A stretch of DNA of 64,000 nucleotides, from NCBI RefSeq assembly GCF_025917005.1, contig NZ_CP078091.1:868001-932000 (forward strand). Direction: 5' to 3'. The translations under genes were made by a program, and so were the position numbers. Under the pieces are notes generated by a model. That model worked only from the letters and a program-made list of their open reading frames with translations, was not told where the DNA came from and did not search any database. This document shows positions 45,692 through 53,900 of the stretch, in pieces (position 1 is the first letter of the stretch; every line of letters starts with the position of its first letter). The DNA is from Porphyrobacter sp. ULC335. GTDB taxonomy: Bacteria; Pseudomonadota; Alphaproteobacteria; Sphingomonadales; Sphingomonadaceae.

Positions 45692-46486
45692 GTGCTGATT
45701 GAAGTGATCTGGGTCATCGTGATGCTGGCAGCGGGCGCGGTGTGGGTGCGCCGCGATATGGCCGAATTCCGACGCTTTGTGAGGATCAAGGACAGCCTGT
45801 CGCGGCAGCGCACTTACGGGCGCTGGATCGCGACCACCTTTGCGTTTTTCACCTTTGCCAGTTTCGTCAGCCTCTGGCTGGCGGGCGGCCTCGTGCCTTT
45901 TGATCCGTTTCCGCAGGCGTTCGATCAGGCAAATGCTATGCTCAAGTTGCCGGATCGGCCCGTCACGCCGGAAATGCTCTTTGGCATGGCAATCGGCGTT
46001 TCCATAAATGTCGCGATCTTCGTGTTGGTACAGCGGTTGCGGGATAAGAAGAGCGCAAGGGATACCGATGACCAGTCGCCGAATGACGTTGACGCCCTGA
46101 TCCCGCGCAATGGGCGCGAGGCGTTGTATGGCATCGCGCTGAGCATCAATGCAGGCTTCAGCGAAGAGCTGTTCTTCCGGCTCGCGCTGCCGCTTCTGAT
46201 GTTGCACATCACGGGGTCGCTGCCCTTCGCTTTCGTGTTTGCGGCACTCTGCTTCGGGCTCGCGCATGCCTATCAGGGCGTCCGCGGAGTCCTTGCCACG
46301 ATGTTCGCGGGCGGAATCCTTACCCTCGTCTATCTCCGGACCGGCTCGCTGCTGCACGTGATGCTGCTGCATGGTGCGATCGACATTGTCGCCCTGTTCG
46401 TGCGCCCTTGGGCGCGCCGTGTACTTTCGCCCAAAAGTGCCGCGCCGCTTGCTTCCCATCACAAAAGTGAGGCTGATGCTGCTTGA
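45692..46486 (+). CDS. CPBP-family intramembrane metalloprotease
   Basis: About 264 residues with seven or eight membrane helices. CPBP motifs: SEELFFR (Glu-Glu and Arg), FGLAHAYQG and HGAID. The start GTG at 45692 has GAGG five bases upstream; the ATG at 45662 would lie inside the second dyad operator and lacks a ribosome site, so it is rejected. Divergent from the winged-helix/membrane-protein unit and probably under the same control. Whether it is an active protease is unknown. Confidence 0.82.
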   Translation: MLIEVIWVIVMLAAGAVWVRRDMAEFRRFVRIKDSLSRQRTYGRWIATTFAFFTFASFVSLWLAGGLVPFDPFPQAFDQANAMLKLPDRPVTPEMLFGMAIGVSINVAIFVLVQRLRDKKSARDTDDQSPNDVDALIPRNGREALYGIALSINAGFSEELFFRLALPLLMLHITGSLPFAFVFAALCFGLAHAYQGVRGVLATMFAGGILTLVYLRTGSLLHVMLLHGAIDIVALFVRPWARRVLSPKSAAPLASHHKSEADAA

Positions 46487-46795
46487 GCCTCAGAGCGCAT
46501 AGGGGAGGGATGTTATCGACCTGTGACCGCCCTTTCCCGCGGTTGAATTGCCAAACGCGCAAACTGTACTTTCCGCTGGGCGGGCAATTGGGTTGGGTGC
46601 AGGTAGGAAGTACAAGCGCATGGCCGCAATGCCCACAATGTGCCATAATACCTGTGCCAGTTGTGGCGTCGCGGCTCACCCTCGGCGTTTGTGCAGCGGC
46701 TTGTGTTGCCTGCTTTCCGGAAGCCGAAGTTCAGCAAACGACCCCAGAGAGTGCAAAACAAACCAGATGGTCTGATAGAGGCTAAGAATTGACAA
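46487..46795. other. Convergent intergenic region
   Basis: 309 bp between two convergent genes. Several short open frames exist on both strands, but none has a ribosome site or family features. No terminator with a T-run was seen. Confidence 0.45.
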
Positions 46796-47902
46796 TCAGA
46801 CAGGTGGATCAATCAGCAGTTGAAGCCCAAGCTCCTTCAATCTTTCCACCGCCCTTGCCGGGTCAGCAAGCTTTTCGGGGTAGGAAAGGCCGCTGATCGG
46901 AACAGCCAGGCCGCTGAGGCCCAGCACGCGTTCAATCTGAAGCACTGCACCGATCGCAGTCATGTGCGTCTGGCCAAGTGGATCCACAAGTGTCCCGGTT
47001 TCGCGAGCCTCTGATCCATCCGCGCGCTTGCCTGCTGCCGTAATCTGGACCTCGTGCGGGGCGCCCGGTCCCGGGTTGAACAGCAGCGAACGGCGAAGGC
47101 TGTCGAAGAGCGGAAGGGAAAGGACCGACCAGATCCCGCTGCCGACCATGAACCGCATGAAGCCCATCACCTTGGCATCATCATATGTGACGCGAGACGC
47201 GACTGTCGGTATGCCCAAGTCTCCCGGCAACGTAACCTGATCCGGCGTATCGAAGCGAACCGCCGTGAAGGTTCTTCCGCCAGAGAAAGCAACCTGCTTG
47301 GGATCGGACAACGGCATCTTCTTGACGGACTTGCCGCCAATCGAGACTGTGAACGGCACCCGAAGGCGATCCGCATATTCGAACGAATTCGGCCCTGCCT
47401 TGTCCTTCAGCGCGAACAGGACATCGAATTCCAGCTGTTCGACACGATCGAACATGCTTGCGAGATGCGCGGAGACTGTTGCCACCACCCCTGCCATCCA
47501 GCCTGATGCCAGCAAGACCGGCTGCGATGGTTTCCGCGCCCGGACATAGTCGCCCGCGTGCACCATGCGCTCGGTCCAGCGGGTGATGTCGATATAGGCG
47601 ATATTCCGGTCCAGCGCCGCGCGCAGCAGATTGTTGCTCGCGTCATTGGCGACCGCCAGGATCAAGTCCGGCATGGCCTCCAGGCCGCAGAGTGGATCGG
47701 CATCCTCGATGTCGATCCGGCACGCAATCGACGCCGGGATATTGCTGGCCAATGCCGCAGCTTTCTCCAAGGATCGCCCCGCCAGCCATAGCTCCACTGA
47801 AGGATGCTCGCGCGCCATGATCTCGGCGATCTGTTCACCAACCACACCATAGGCACCGACGATCAAGAGCCGCGAGGGCTTGCCCCGGCTTGCTTCACTC
47901 AT
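46796..47902 (-). CDS. Saccharopine-dehydrogenase-like oxidoreductase
   Basis: A 368-residue protein with an N-terminal Rossmann fold (LLIVGAYGVVGEQIAEIM, dinucleotide-binding glycines at 16-22) and a split C-terminal domain, as in the saccharopine-dehydrogenase-like NAD(P)-binding family that also includes trans-acting enoyl reductases. The DITRWTERM and GWMAGVVATVSAHLASM segments support this. It likely reduces or oxidises a hydrophobic substrate in the cytoplasm. Its ATG overlaps the membrane-protein gene upstream by 8 bp. Part of the GMC cluster. Confidence 0.8.
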   Translation of the reverse strand: MSEASRGKPSRLLIVGAYGVVGEQIAEIMAREHPSVELWLAGRSLEKAAALASNIPASIACRIDIEDADPLCGLEAMPDLILAVANDASNNLLRAALDRNIAYIDITRWTERMVHAGDYVRARKPSQPVLLASGWMAGVVATVSAHLASMFDRVEQLEFDVLFALKDKAGPNSFEYADRLRVPFTVSIGGKSVKKMPLSDPKQVAFSGGRTFTAVRFDTPDQVTLPGDLGIPTVASRVTYDDAKVMGFMRFMVGSGIWSVLSLPLFDSLRRSLLFNPGPGAPHEVQITAAGKRADGSEARETGTLVDPLGQTHMTAIGAVLQIERVLGLSGLAVPISGLSYPEKLADPARAVERLKELGLQLLIDPPV

Positions 47903-48674
47903 TGTTCAATCCTTGGTTCTTCGTAAGGGCGATACGGCCGAAAAGAGGGGCGAGCACGGCCAGCATCAATCCGACGGAGAGGGGCCCCCACACCGCCTGC
48001 GCAGGCGGTAGGGGCAATGCGAGTGGCAGGGTCGTGACCATGTCCCAGAACCACATGCCCAACAGGAACAGGCCGAACCGCCCGGCCCAGTCCGAACGGC
48101 CGGCGGTCGCCATCGCGAACACCGCGATCCAGCCAGCCGCCGCGATTCCATTGGCGATGGCATGCGGGCCCAGGACAATCGCAGGCAACGCGCTATCCGC
48201 GAAATCACCGCGCCAGACCGAGAATGCCGACCAGGCAAAGACCAGAGCGAAAGCGATGCACGCATAACGCGACCAGCCTGGCACGACGCCGCTAGCGGCG
48301 GCGCCGAACCGCCGGTCCAGTGCCAACCCGATGGCCAGCTGGATCAGGACGACCGCGCTGCCCCAATAGAGGAAGCCGTCAGGCAAGGGCATGTCGAGCG
48401 GCCAGGTGGTCAGCACGTCGAACCACATCATGCCCGCGAGCACGAAAACCACTCGGCCGGCCAGCGGCGCGAGTGATGTGAAGGTCAGCGCCAGGGCCAT
48501 GGCCCATCCAAGCGCCGAGAAGCCGTTCGCCACGGCTTCCATCCGGACCATCGGGCCGACAAGTCCGATCGTGTCGAAAGCTCCGCGCGAAATCGAACGG
48601 ACCGTGTCGGTATAGCTGAAGACTTGGAGCAGCATGAAAAACTGGCACAGGCGCAGGCCGAGCGGTGAGAACAT
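47895..48674 (-). CDS. Seven- or eight-helix membrane protein, unknown
   Basis: 259 residues with an internal repeat of the pattern GFSALGWAMALALT..WFDVLTTWPLDMPLP and ANGIAAAGWIAVFAMA..FWDMVTTLPLALPLP, so it is a duplicated four-helix unit. The FDV/WDM-x-TT-x-PL-x-LP motif ends each half. The ATG has an AGAGGAGAG ribosome site. It lies between the GMC oxidoreductase and the reductase gene and may act in uptake or as a membrane electron-transfer part; this is inference. Confidence 0.65.
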   Translation of the reverse strand: MFSPLGLRLCQFFMLLQVFSYTDTVRSISRGAFDTIGLVGPMVRMEAVANGFSALGWAMALALTFTSLAPLAGRVVFVLAGMMWFDVLTTWPLDMPLPDGFLYWGSAVVLIQLAIGLALDRRFGAAASGVVPGWSRYACIAFALVFAWSAFSVWRGDFADSALPAIVLGPHAIANGIAAAGWIAVFAMATAGRSDWAGRFGLFLLGMWFWDMVTTLPLALPLPPAQAVWGPLSVGLMLAVLAPLFGRIALTKNQGLNNE

Positions 48675-48701
48675 GGAAGTCTCTCCTCTTGCAGGATTGG
48701 A

Positions 48702-50249
48702 TCAGCCCAGGCGTTCCGCAATTGCGCGGGCCGCAACGACCGAGAAGGCAATGATGGTCAGCGAGGGATCGACGCTGGGCGGGAGGGGCAGCACGCTCGG
48801 ATCGGCGACGAACAGGTTGGGCACCTCGTGCGCTTCGTGGTTCGATTTGACCACGCAGCGGGCCGGATCGGGGCCCATGCGCAGGGTCCCGGCCGGGTGT
48901 GGCCCGCCCCACAGCGCAGTTCCGCCGGAAATGTCGAGCGTATCCAGCATGCCGATCTGTTCCGGCCCCTTGATCCGCGTCCCGGGAATATCGGGCACGA
49001 TCACCTCGCGCGCGCCGGAGGCGAAGAGAAGCGCGGCCTGCTTCTTCAAGGCATCGCGGGTCTTGAGCAGGTCAACCCCGCGCACTTCGTAATGATAAGA
49101 AGCCCGGCCATAGCTATCGATCGCCATATATCCCGGCAGCTCATCATCAATCCATGAGACCGCACTGCCGATATTGGGCAACTGCTCAAGCAGGCTGCCG
49201 AGGTCCTGACCGATGCCGGGGAGCGTCACAGCCAGGAATTCGGCCTGGATCTGATTGGGATGGAGAAGGTAGCCGCCCTCAATATAATTGCCCGCCGCAT
49301 CGTAGCGCGCGAGGCGGAACTGGGCCGTTCCCGTTGCTGTCGGGATATTCTCCCACAGGTTGATCGGCTCGTCGTACAAGGCGTAAAGATAGGGGCATGG
49401 ATTGACGTAGAGATTGCGGCCCACCTGCCCGCTACTGTTGGGCAGTCCTGCCCGCAACCATACTGCCGCTGACGAGAAGCCCCCCGCAGCCAGCACAACC
49501 GCACGCGCATTCACGCGCAGCACCGGCCCCTTGGGAAGCCCGGTGGCCCGATCGAGGATCCGCGCTTCGATGCCGTTGGCCGCGCCCTTGCTGTCGCGGC
49601 GGATTGCGGTGACTTCGGCGTCGGCAAAGATGCGGACCCCGGCGTTCATTGCGCCCGGCACGCTGGTCACCAGCGCCGATTGCTTGGCGTCGTAAGAGCA
49701 GCCCTGATAGCAGTGGCCGCTCATCGCGCAGCCGCGCCGCGCCTGCGGCACGCCTTCGACATGCCATCCCAGCTTCTTCGCGCCCTCATCGAACAGCTGG
49801 TTCATCCGGTTGTAGTATTCGGACCCGGCCAGATGGACATTCAGGTCGCGCTCGATCCGGTCGAAAATCGGGGCCAGCGTGTCGTGCTCGTGTCCTTCGA
49901 CACCCAGCTGCTCGTAAAGCTCAGCCCGGTCCTTGGGCAGGCGCCAGCTGTCAGCCCAGTAGTGGACGCTCGCACCACCGACGCAGTTGCCGTACATCAG
50001 CGAAATCTCGCCGCTCGACGTCGCGCCAAGGCCTCTGCCGCCGTCGATCCGTGCCAGCATGTTGTCGCTGCGCTGATCCAGATCGCCGCGCGCCGCCGTG
50101 TAATAGCCACCACGCTCGACGACGATGACCTTGTAGCCCGCCGCCGCGAGATCCTGTGCGACCGTCATGCCGCCGAACCCCGAACCGATGATTGCCACGT
50201 CGGCCTGTTCATTCAGATCGCCGCGGACCTGGTCGTGTTCGATGATCAT
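48702..50249 (-). CDS. GMC-family flavin oxidoreductase
   Basis: About 515 residues. An N-terminal FAD-binding fold is clear: VAIIGSGFGGMTVAQDLA, then VVERGGYY. A mid-region cysteine-rich segment (RRGCAMSGHCYQGC) is typical of gluconate or alcohol dehydrogenase-like GMC proteins. The C-terminal active-site His is in GGPHPAGTLRMG, and the final FAD motif is NLFVADPSVLPLPPSVDPS. The ATG at 50249 overlaps the stop of the small-subunit gene by 4 nt. With that exported partner it should dehydrogenate an alcohol or sterol-like substrate and pass electrons to the chain. Substrate unknown. Confidence 0.88.
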   Translation of the reverse strand: MIIEHDQVRGDLNEQADVAIIGSGFGGMTVAQDLAAAGYKVIVVERGGYYTAARGDLDQRSDNMLARIDGGRGLGATSSGEISLMYGNCVGGASVHYWADSWRLPKDRAELYEQLGVEGHEHDTLAPIFDRIERDLNVHLAGSEYYNRMNQLFDEGAKKLGWHVEGVPQARRGCAMSGHCYQGCSYDAKQSALVTSVPGAMNAGVRIFADAEVTAIRRDSKGAANGIEARILDRATGLPKGPVLRVNARAVVLAAGGFSSAAVWLRAGLPNSSGQVGRNLYVNPCPYLYALYDEPINLWENIPTATGTAQFRLARYDAAGNYIEGGYLLHPNQIQAEFLAVTLPGIGQDLGSLLEQLPNIGSAVSWIDDELPGYMAIDSYGRASYHYEVRGVDLLKTRDALKKQAALLFASGAREVIVPDIPGTRIKGPEQIGMLDTLDISGGTALWGGPHPAGTLRMGPDPARCVVKSNHEAHEVPNLFVADPSVLPLPPSVDPSLTIIAFSVVAARAIAERLG

Positions 50250-50845
50250 GGTTGCAACCCCTTCTTCTGGCCAGGTCCGAGGTTTGCGATGCGGTTGCCG
50301 CCTTCGAACAGCTTTTCGGGCATTTGCGGACCCGCGTAGCCGAGGCCGGGCCAGGTCCGGTCGTCGGTGAAATAGAAGAACACGACCAGAAAGCGGATGC
50401 CTGCATAGGCCGCGCGCACGACGCCCGGCCCACCGGCTGCGCATTGCTTCAGAAATTTCAGCTGATCCCCGGTCCCGAGCGCCGAAAAACGGGCGCCGAA
50501 GCCCTGCGTAAGCGGGAGATATTCCAGCAAGGTGAGCGACGCCTTGATGTCCGCCGCCAGCGTGTTGTCGTGGTGCAGGGACAATTCGCGGTCGATACGT
50601 GCCGCCGTCATGGTCTGGACCACACTCGGGCCACCGGGAAGCGGCGCGATCATCGCTGCCGCGACCGCGCTGAGGATCCCGAATTCGGCAATGTCGAGCA
50701 CCACCGGCTCGAACCCGCCGCCAAGCGCCCGGTATTCCGCATCATCCCCGCCAAGCGTGACGTATCCGGCCACCAATGACGCCGCCACCGCCGCGCCGCC
50801 GACACCAAGAAAGCTGCGTCGCGAAAGAACTCCGGCCCGACTCAT
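50246..50845 (-). CDS. Tat-exported small subunit, gluconate-2-dehydrogenase subunit-3 like
   Basis: A 199-residue protein with a twin-arginine signal (LSRRSFLGVGGAAVAASLVAG) and a helical body (VVLDIAEFGILSAVAAAMIAPL, later LEYLPLTQGFGARFSALGTG and a FYFTDDRTWPGLGYAGP end). This matches the small subunit that accompanies GMC dehydrogenases such as gluconate 2-dehydrogenase. It should help carry the folded flavoprotein through the Tat system. The ATG has an AAGGGGG ribosome site. First gene of the cluster and divergent from the TonB receptor. Confidence 0.8.
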   Translation of the reverse strand: MSRAGVLSRRSFLGVGGAAVAASLVAGYVTLGGDDAEYRALGGGFEPVVLDIAEFGILSAVAAAMIAPLPGGPSVVQTMTAARIDRELSLHHDNTLAADIKASLTLLEYLPLTQGFGARFSALGTGDQLKFLKQCAAGGPGVVRAAYAGIRFLVVFFYFTDDRTWPGLGYAGPQMPEKLFEGGNRIANLGPGQKKGLQP

Positions 50846-50859
50846 GGGCAGCCCCCTTA

Positions 50860-50948
50860 TAGGTCAAGTAACCAACGAAATCGCGATCTGGATGCCCGAT
50901 AAGGCAAAACTCGATCATCACTTGACTCGTAATGTGTCATATGACCTA
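50860..50948. promoter_or_regulatory. Divergent promoter with inverted repeats
   Basis: TAGGTCA (50860-50866) faces TGACCTA (50942-50948); the latter overlaps the palindrome GTCATATGAC (50936-50945). GTCAAGT (50863-50869) also faces ACTTGAC (50920-50926). The TetR encoded at 53192 is a plausible binder of these sites. Confidence 0.4.
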
Positions 50949-50979
50949 AATGCAAGCGAATTTTGAAGGGGAGGTTGAT

Positions 50980-53169
50980 ATGGCAGGAATTCAATATTTT
51001 CGGCGGCTGTTGATCGCATCGGCGGCGAGCGCAATTCCACTGGGTGCCGCCTCGGCACAGGTGCAGCCCGATGCACCGGCTGACGTGACTGTCGCGGAAA
51101 ATGTCGAGCAGGAAGCCGGGGTCGAAGAGATCGTGGTTACGGCCCAGTTCCGCTCGGAAAGCTTGCAGGACATACCAATCTCGATTTCGAGTGTCGGGGG
51201 CGAATCTCTCGCCAGTAGCGGTGTCACCGACCTCACCGGCATCTCGGCGCAGGTGCCGGGGCTCTATCTTTCAAGCTATTCGACGATCTCGCCGCAGCTC
51301 TATATCCGCGGGGTCGGATCGAACGATGACGGGATCACCGCAGAGGGCGCCGTTGGCGTCTATCTCGACGGAATATATGTCGGGCGCGCCTCGGCCGCCT
51401 TGTTCGACCTCTACGATATCGACCGGGTCGAGGTTCTGCGCGGCCCTCAGGGCACGCTTTACGGACGCAACACCAATGGCGGTGCGATCAGGATCGAGAC
51501 CACCAAGGCGGGACCGGAGACGCGGGCTGCAGTGGAGCTGGGGGTCGGCAATTTCTCGCAGCGCACAGCCCGGGGCACGATCAGCGGCCCGTTGTCGGAC
51601 ACGGTCTTTGCCAAGGTTTCCGCTGCCTACAAGGAGCGGGATGGATGGTCGCGCGACGAGACGACCCAGCGCCGGCTGAACGACGAGGACAGCTTCAGCA
51701 TCCGCGGCCAGTTGCGCTTCGAGCCTTCAGCGGATTTCGAGGCGACCATCAGTGCCGATATCGCGCGTGACCGGCCTGGCAGCACCTTCAAGGAAGTGGT
51801 CGCCGGGACCCTGTTCGACCTTTATCGCGAAAGCCCAGACCGCTTCACCGGCAGCTATGACCTGGTCGATGCCTTTATCCGCCGCGACATCTTTGGCCTG
51901 TCAGGCCAGTTCAGTTGGGACGTGGGCCCTGCAACCCTGACCGCGCTGACCGGTTATCGCAAAACCGACATTGCCTATACCGAGGACTACGACAGCACGC
52001 CGTTCCCCGTTGTCCATGTTGATACCGTTCAGGAAGCCAGGCAGTTCACGCAGGAGGTCCGACTGGTATCGCACGAAGGGGATCGCGGCTTTTCGTGGAT
52101 TGTGGGGGGCTTCTTCCTCGATGAACGCGGCCAATCCGACGACGAATTCATGCTGTCGTTCTTTGAAATTCCCGACGAGCTGACGGACGCCCGCACAAAG
52201 ACGCAGAGCGTCGCCATGTTCGGCGAGCTCGGCTACCGCTTCTCGGACCAGCTAAAACTCACTGCCGGGCTGCGCTATTCGAACGAGCGCAAGCGCATCG
52301 CCATCACCCGCACCTACGAACTGCTCGATGGCAGCACGTTCGACTTCATTCCGCTGACTGAAAGTTCCGTGAGCTTCGATGATCTCTCGCCGCGGGCGAT
52401 CCTCGAATATTCGCCCGCAGACGACGTGCTACTCTATGCCAGCGTGACACGCGGCTTCAAGAGCGGCGGTTTCAACAACTTCCCCGGTGATCGGGTGGCC
52501 GCGCAAACTGCCTTCCGGCCGGAGACGATCACGGCCTATGAACTCGGAACCAAGACCACTCTGTTCGACCGGCTGGTCCGCTTGAACGGTGCCCTTTTCC
52601 AGTACGACTATTCCGATCTGCAGGTGTTCGCCCCGATCGATACAGGCGGACAACTGCCGCTGGTGCAGATCACCAATGCGGCGCGCGCGCGGATCAGGGG
52701 CGGGGAGGTGGAGCTGCGGATCGCGCCGACACGCGCCCTGACGTTCGATATCAACTATGCCCACCTCGTCTCTCGCTATCGTGAATTCGACTTTGGCGGG
52801 ATCGATCTGGCGGGCAATTCCCTGCCGCGCGCGCCGCGAAATACCTTGTCATTGGCTGCAGAATGGTCGCCGCAATTGGACAACGGCTTGGAACTCAGTC
52901 TGCGCGGCGAATATGTCTACAGCAGCAATCTTTTCTTTACGCCGTTCAATGATCCGGACCTGTCGACAGGGAATGTCGGCCTGTTCAATGCGTCGCTTGG
53001 CGTCACGTCACCCGATGGTCGCTGGCGGGTGTCGCTGTTCGGGCGCAACCTCACTGACGAGGTGTACCTTGCCCATGGTATCGACGCTCTTGCCGAAAAC
53101 TTCGATCTCAAGACCGCCCAGTTGGCCGCTCCGCGCCAGTATGGTATCGTCTTGAGCTGGAAATACTGA
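50980..53169 (+). CDS. TonB-dependent outer-membrane receptor
   Basis: About 729 residues. Signal peptide (ending ASAQV), plug domain with EEIVVTAQFRSESLQDIPISISSVGG and a typical PQLYIRGVGSNDDG / DGIYVGRAS sequence, then a 22-strand barrel ending DLKTAQLAAPRQYGIVLSWKY. The C-terminal aromatic residue is usual. The start ATG follows AAGGGGAGG. It brings a substrate across the outer membrane and by context is the likely uptake port for the GMC cluster substrate. No siderophore-specific feature was seen. Confidence 0.9.
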   Translation: MAGIQYFRRLLIASAASAIPLGAASAQVQPDAPADVTVAENVEQEAGVEEIVVTAQFRSESLQDIPISISSVGGESLASSGVTDLTGISAQVPGLYLSSYSTISPQLYIRGVGSNDDGITAEGAVGVYLDGIYVGRASAALFDLYDIDRVEVLRGPQGTLYGRNTNGGAIRIETTKAGPETRAAVELGVGNFSQRTARGTISGPLSDTVFAKVSAAYKERDGWSRDETTQRRLNDEDSFSIRGQLRFEPSADFEATISADIARDRPGSTFKEVVAGTLFDLYRESPDRFTGSYDLVDAFIRRDIFGLSGQFSWDVGPATLTALTGYRKTDIAYTEDYDSTPFPVVHVDTVQEARQFTQEVRLVSHEGDRGFSWIVGGFFLDERGQSDDEFMLSFFEIPDELTDARTKTQSVAMFGELGYRFSDQLKLTAGLRYSNERKRIAITRTYELLDGSTFDFIPLTESSVSFDDLSPRAILEYSPADDVLLYASVTRGFKSGGFNNFPGDRVAAQTAFRPETITAYELGTKTTLFDRLVRLNGALFQYDYSDLQVFAPIDTGGQLPLVQITNAARARIRGGEVELRIAPTRALTFDINYAHLVSRYREFDFGGIDLAGNSLPRAPRNTLSLAAEWSPQLDNGLELSLRGEYVYSSNLFFTPFNDPDLSTGNVGLFNASLGVTSPDGRWRVSLFGRNLTDEVYLAHGIDALAENFDLKTAQLAAPRQYGIVLSWKY

Positions 53170-53191
53170 CCGGAAAAAAGGGCGTTGCAGG

Positions 53192-53833
53192 TTGCCAGGA
53201 GCAGAGAAAAGCCCATCGACCCGGCCCGGCACAGCGGTACGTGAAAAGGGCCAGCGCCGGGTCGAGGAGATCCTCGACATAGCGACGAACCTGATCATCG
53301 CAGACGGTTATGGCCCCGTCACCATGCGCGGTATCGCCGATGCTGCCGACATCCGGCTGAGCAATCTGCAATATTATTTCCGGACCAAGGAAGACCTTCT
53401 GGCTGCGCTGCTGCAGCGGGCCATCGAAGCTTATCAGGTTGCGTTGGAAGCCGCGGGTCGGCGCAGCCGGGGGAGCCCGCAGGCTAGGCTGCGGCAGATC
53501 ATCGAATATCTTCTGCGTGATCAAGAAACCAAGGCGAGCTGCCAGATCTTCTGGGAGATGTGGGCTCTTGCAGGGCGGGACCCGGCGATCGCCAAGATCA
53601 TGGATCATTACTATGATTATTATATCGAGGAGATCGCATCGGCCATCGCGCAGGTCTCTCCCGGCCTCGGCAAACGCAAGGCAAAGCGTCAGGCCGGCCT
53701 GATCGTTGCGCTGATCGAGGGCGCATCGCTGTTGAGAGGTTACGGCAAGCGACGGCGGTCCGCACTCGCCGGGTTTGAACGTGCGATCGAAGAGTTGTGC
53801 CAGCAGCTGGCCAAGGACGAGCTTACGCAATGA
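53192..53833 (+). CDS. TetR-family regulator of the GMC/TonB cluster
   Basis: 213 residues with an N-terminal helix-turn-helix (DIATNLIIADGYGPVTMRGIADAADIRLSNLQYYFRTKEDLL) and a C-terminal ligand domain. The start is TTG at 53192 (weak AAGGG ribosome site); no ATG is available close to the HTH. It lies 23 bp after the TonB receptor gene, so both are in one unit, and it may repress the divergent promoter around 50860-50948. Confidence 0.85.
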   Translation: MPGAEKSPSTRPGTAVREKGQRRVEEILDIATNLIIADGYGPVTMRGIADAADIRLSNLQYYFRTKEDLLAALLQRAIEAYQVALEAAGRRSRGSPQARLRQIIEYLLRDQETKASCQIFWEMWALAGRDPAIAKIMDHYYDYYIEEIASAIAQVSPGLGKRKAKRQAGLIVALIEGASLLRGYGKRRRSALAGFERAIEELCQQLAKDELTQ

Positions 53834-53900
53834 TGATCCGCGACCTGAAGAACCTGAAGCCGCCCGAAAGCTGGCGAACCGGTGCGTTTGACTCTTGGCC

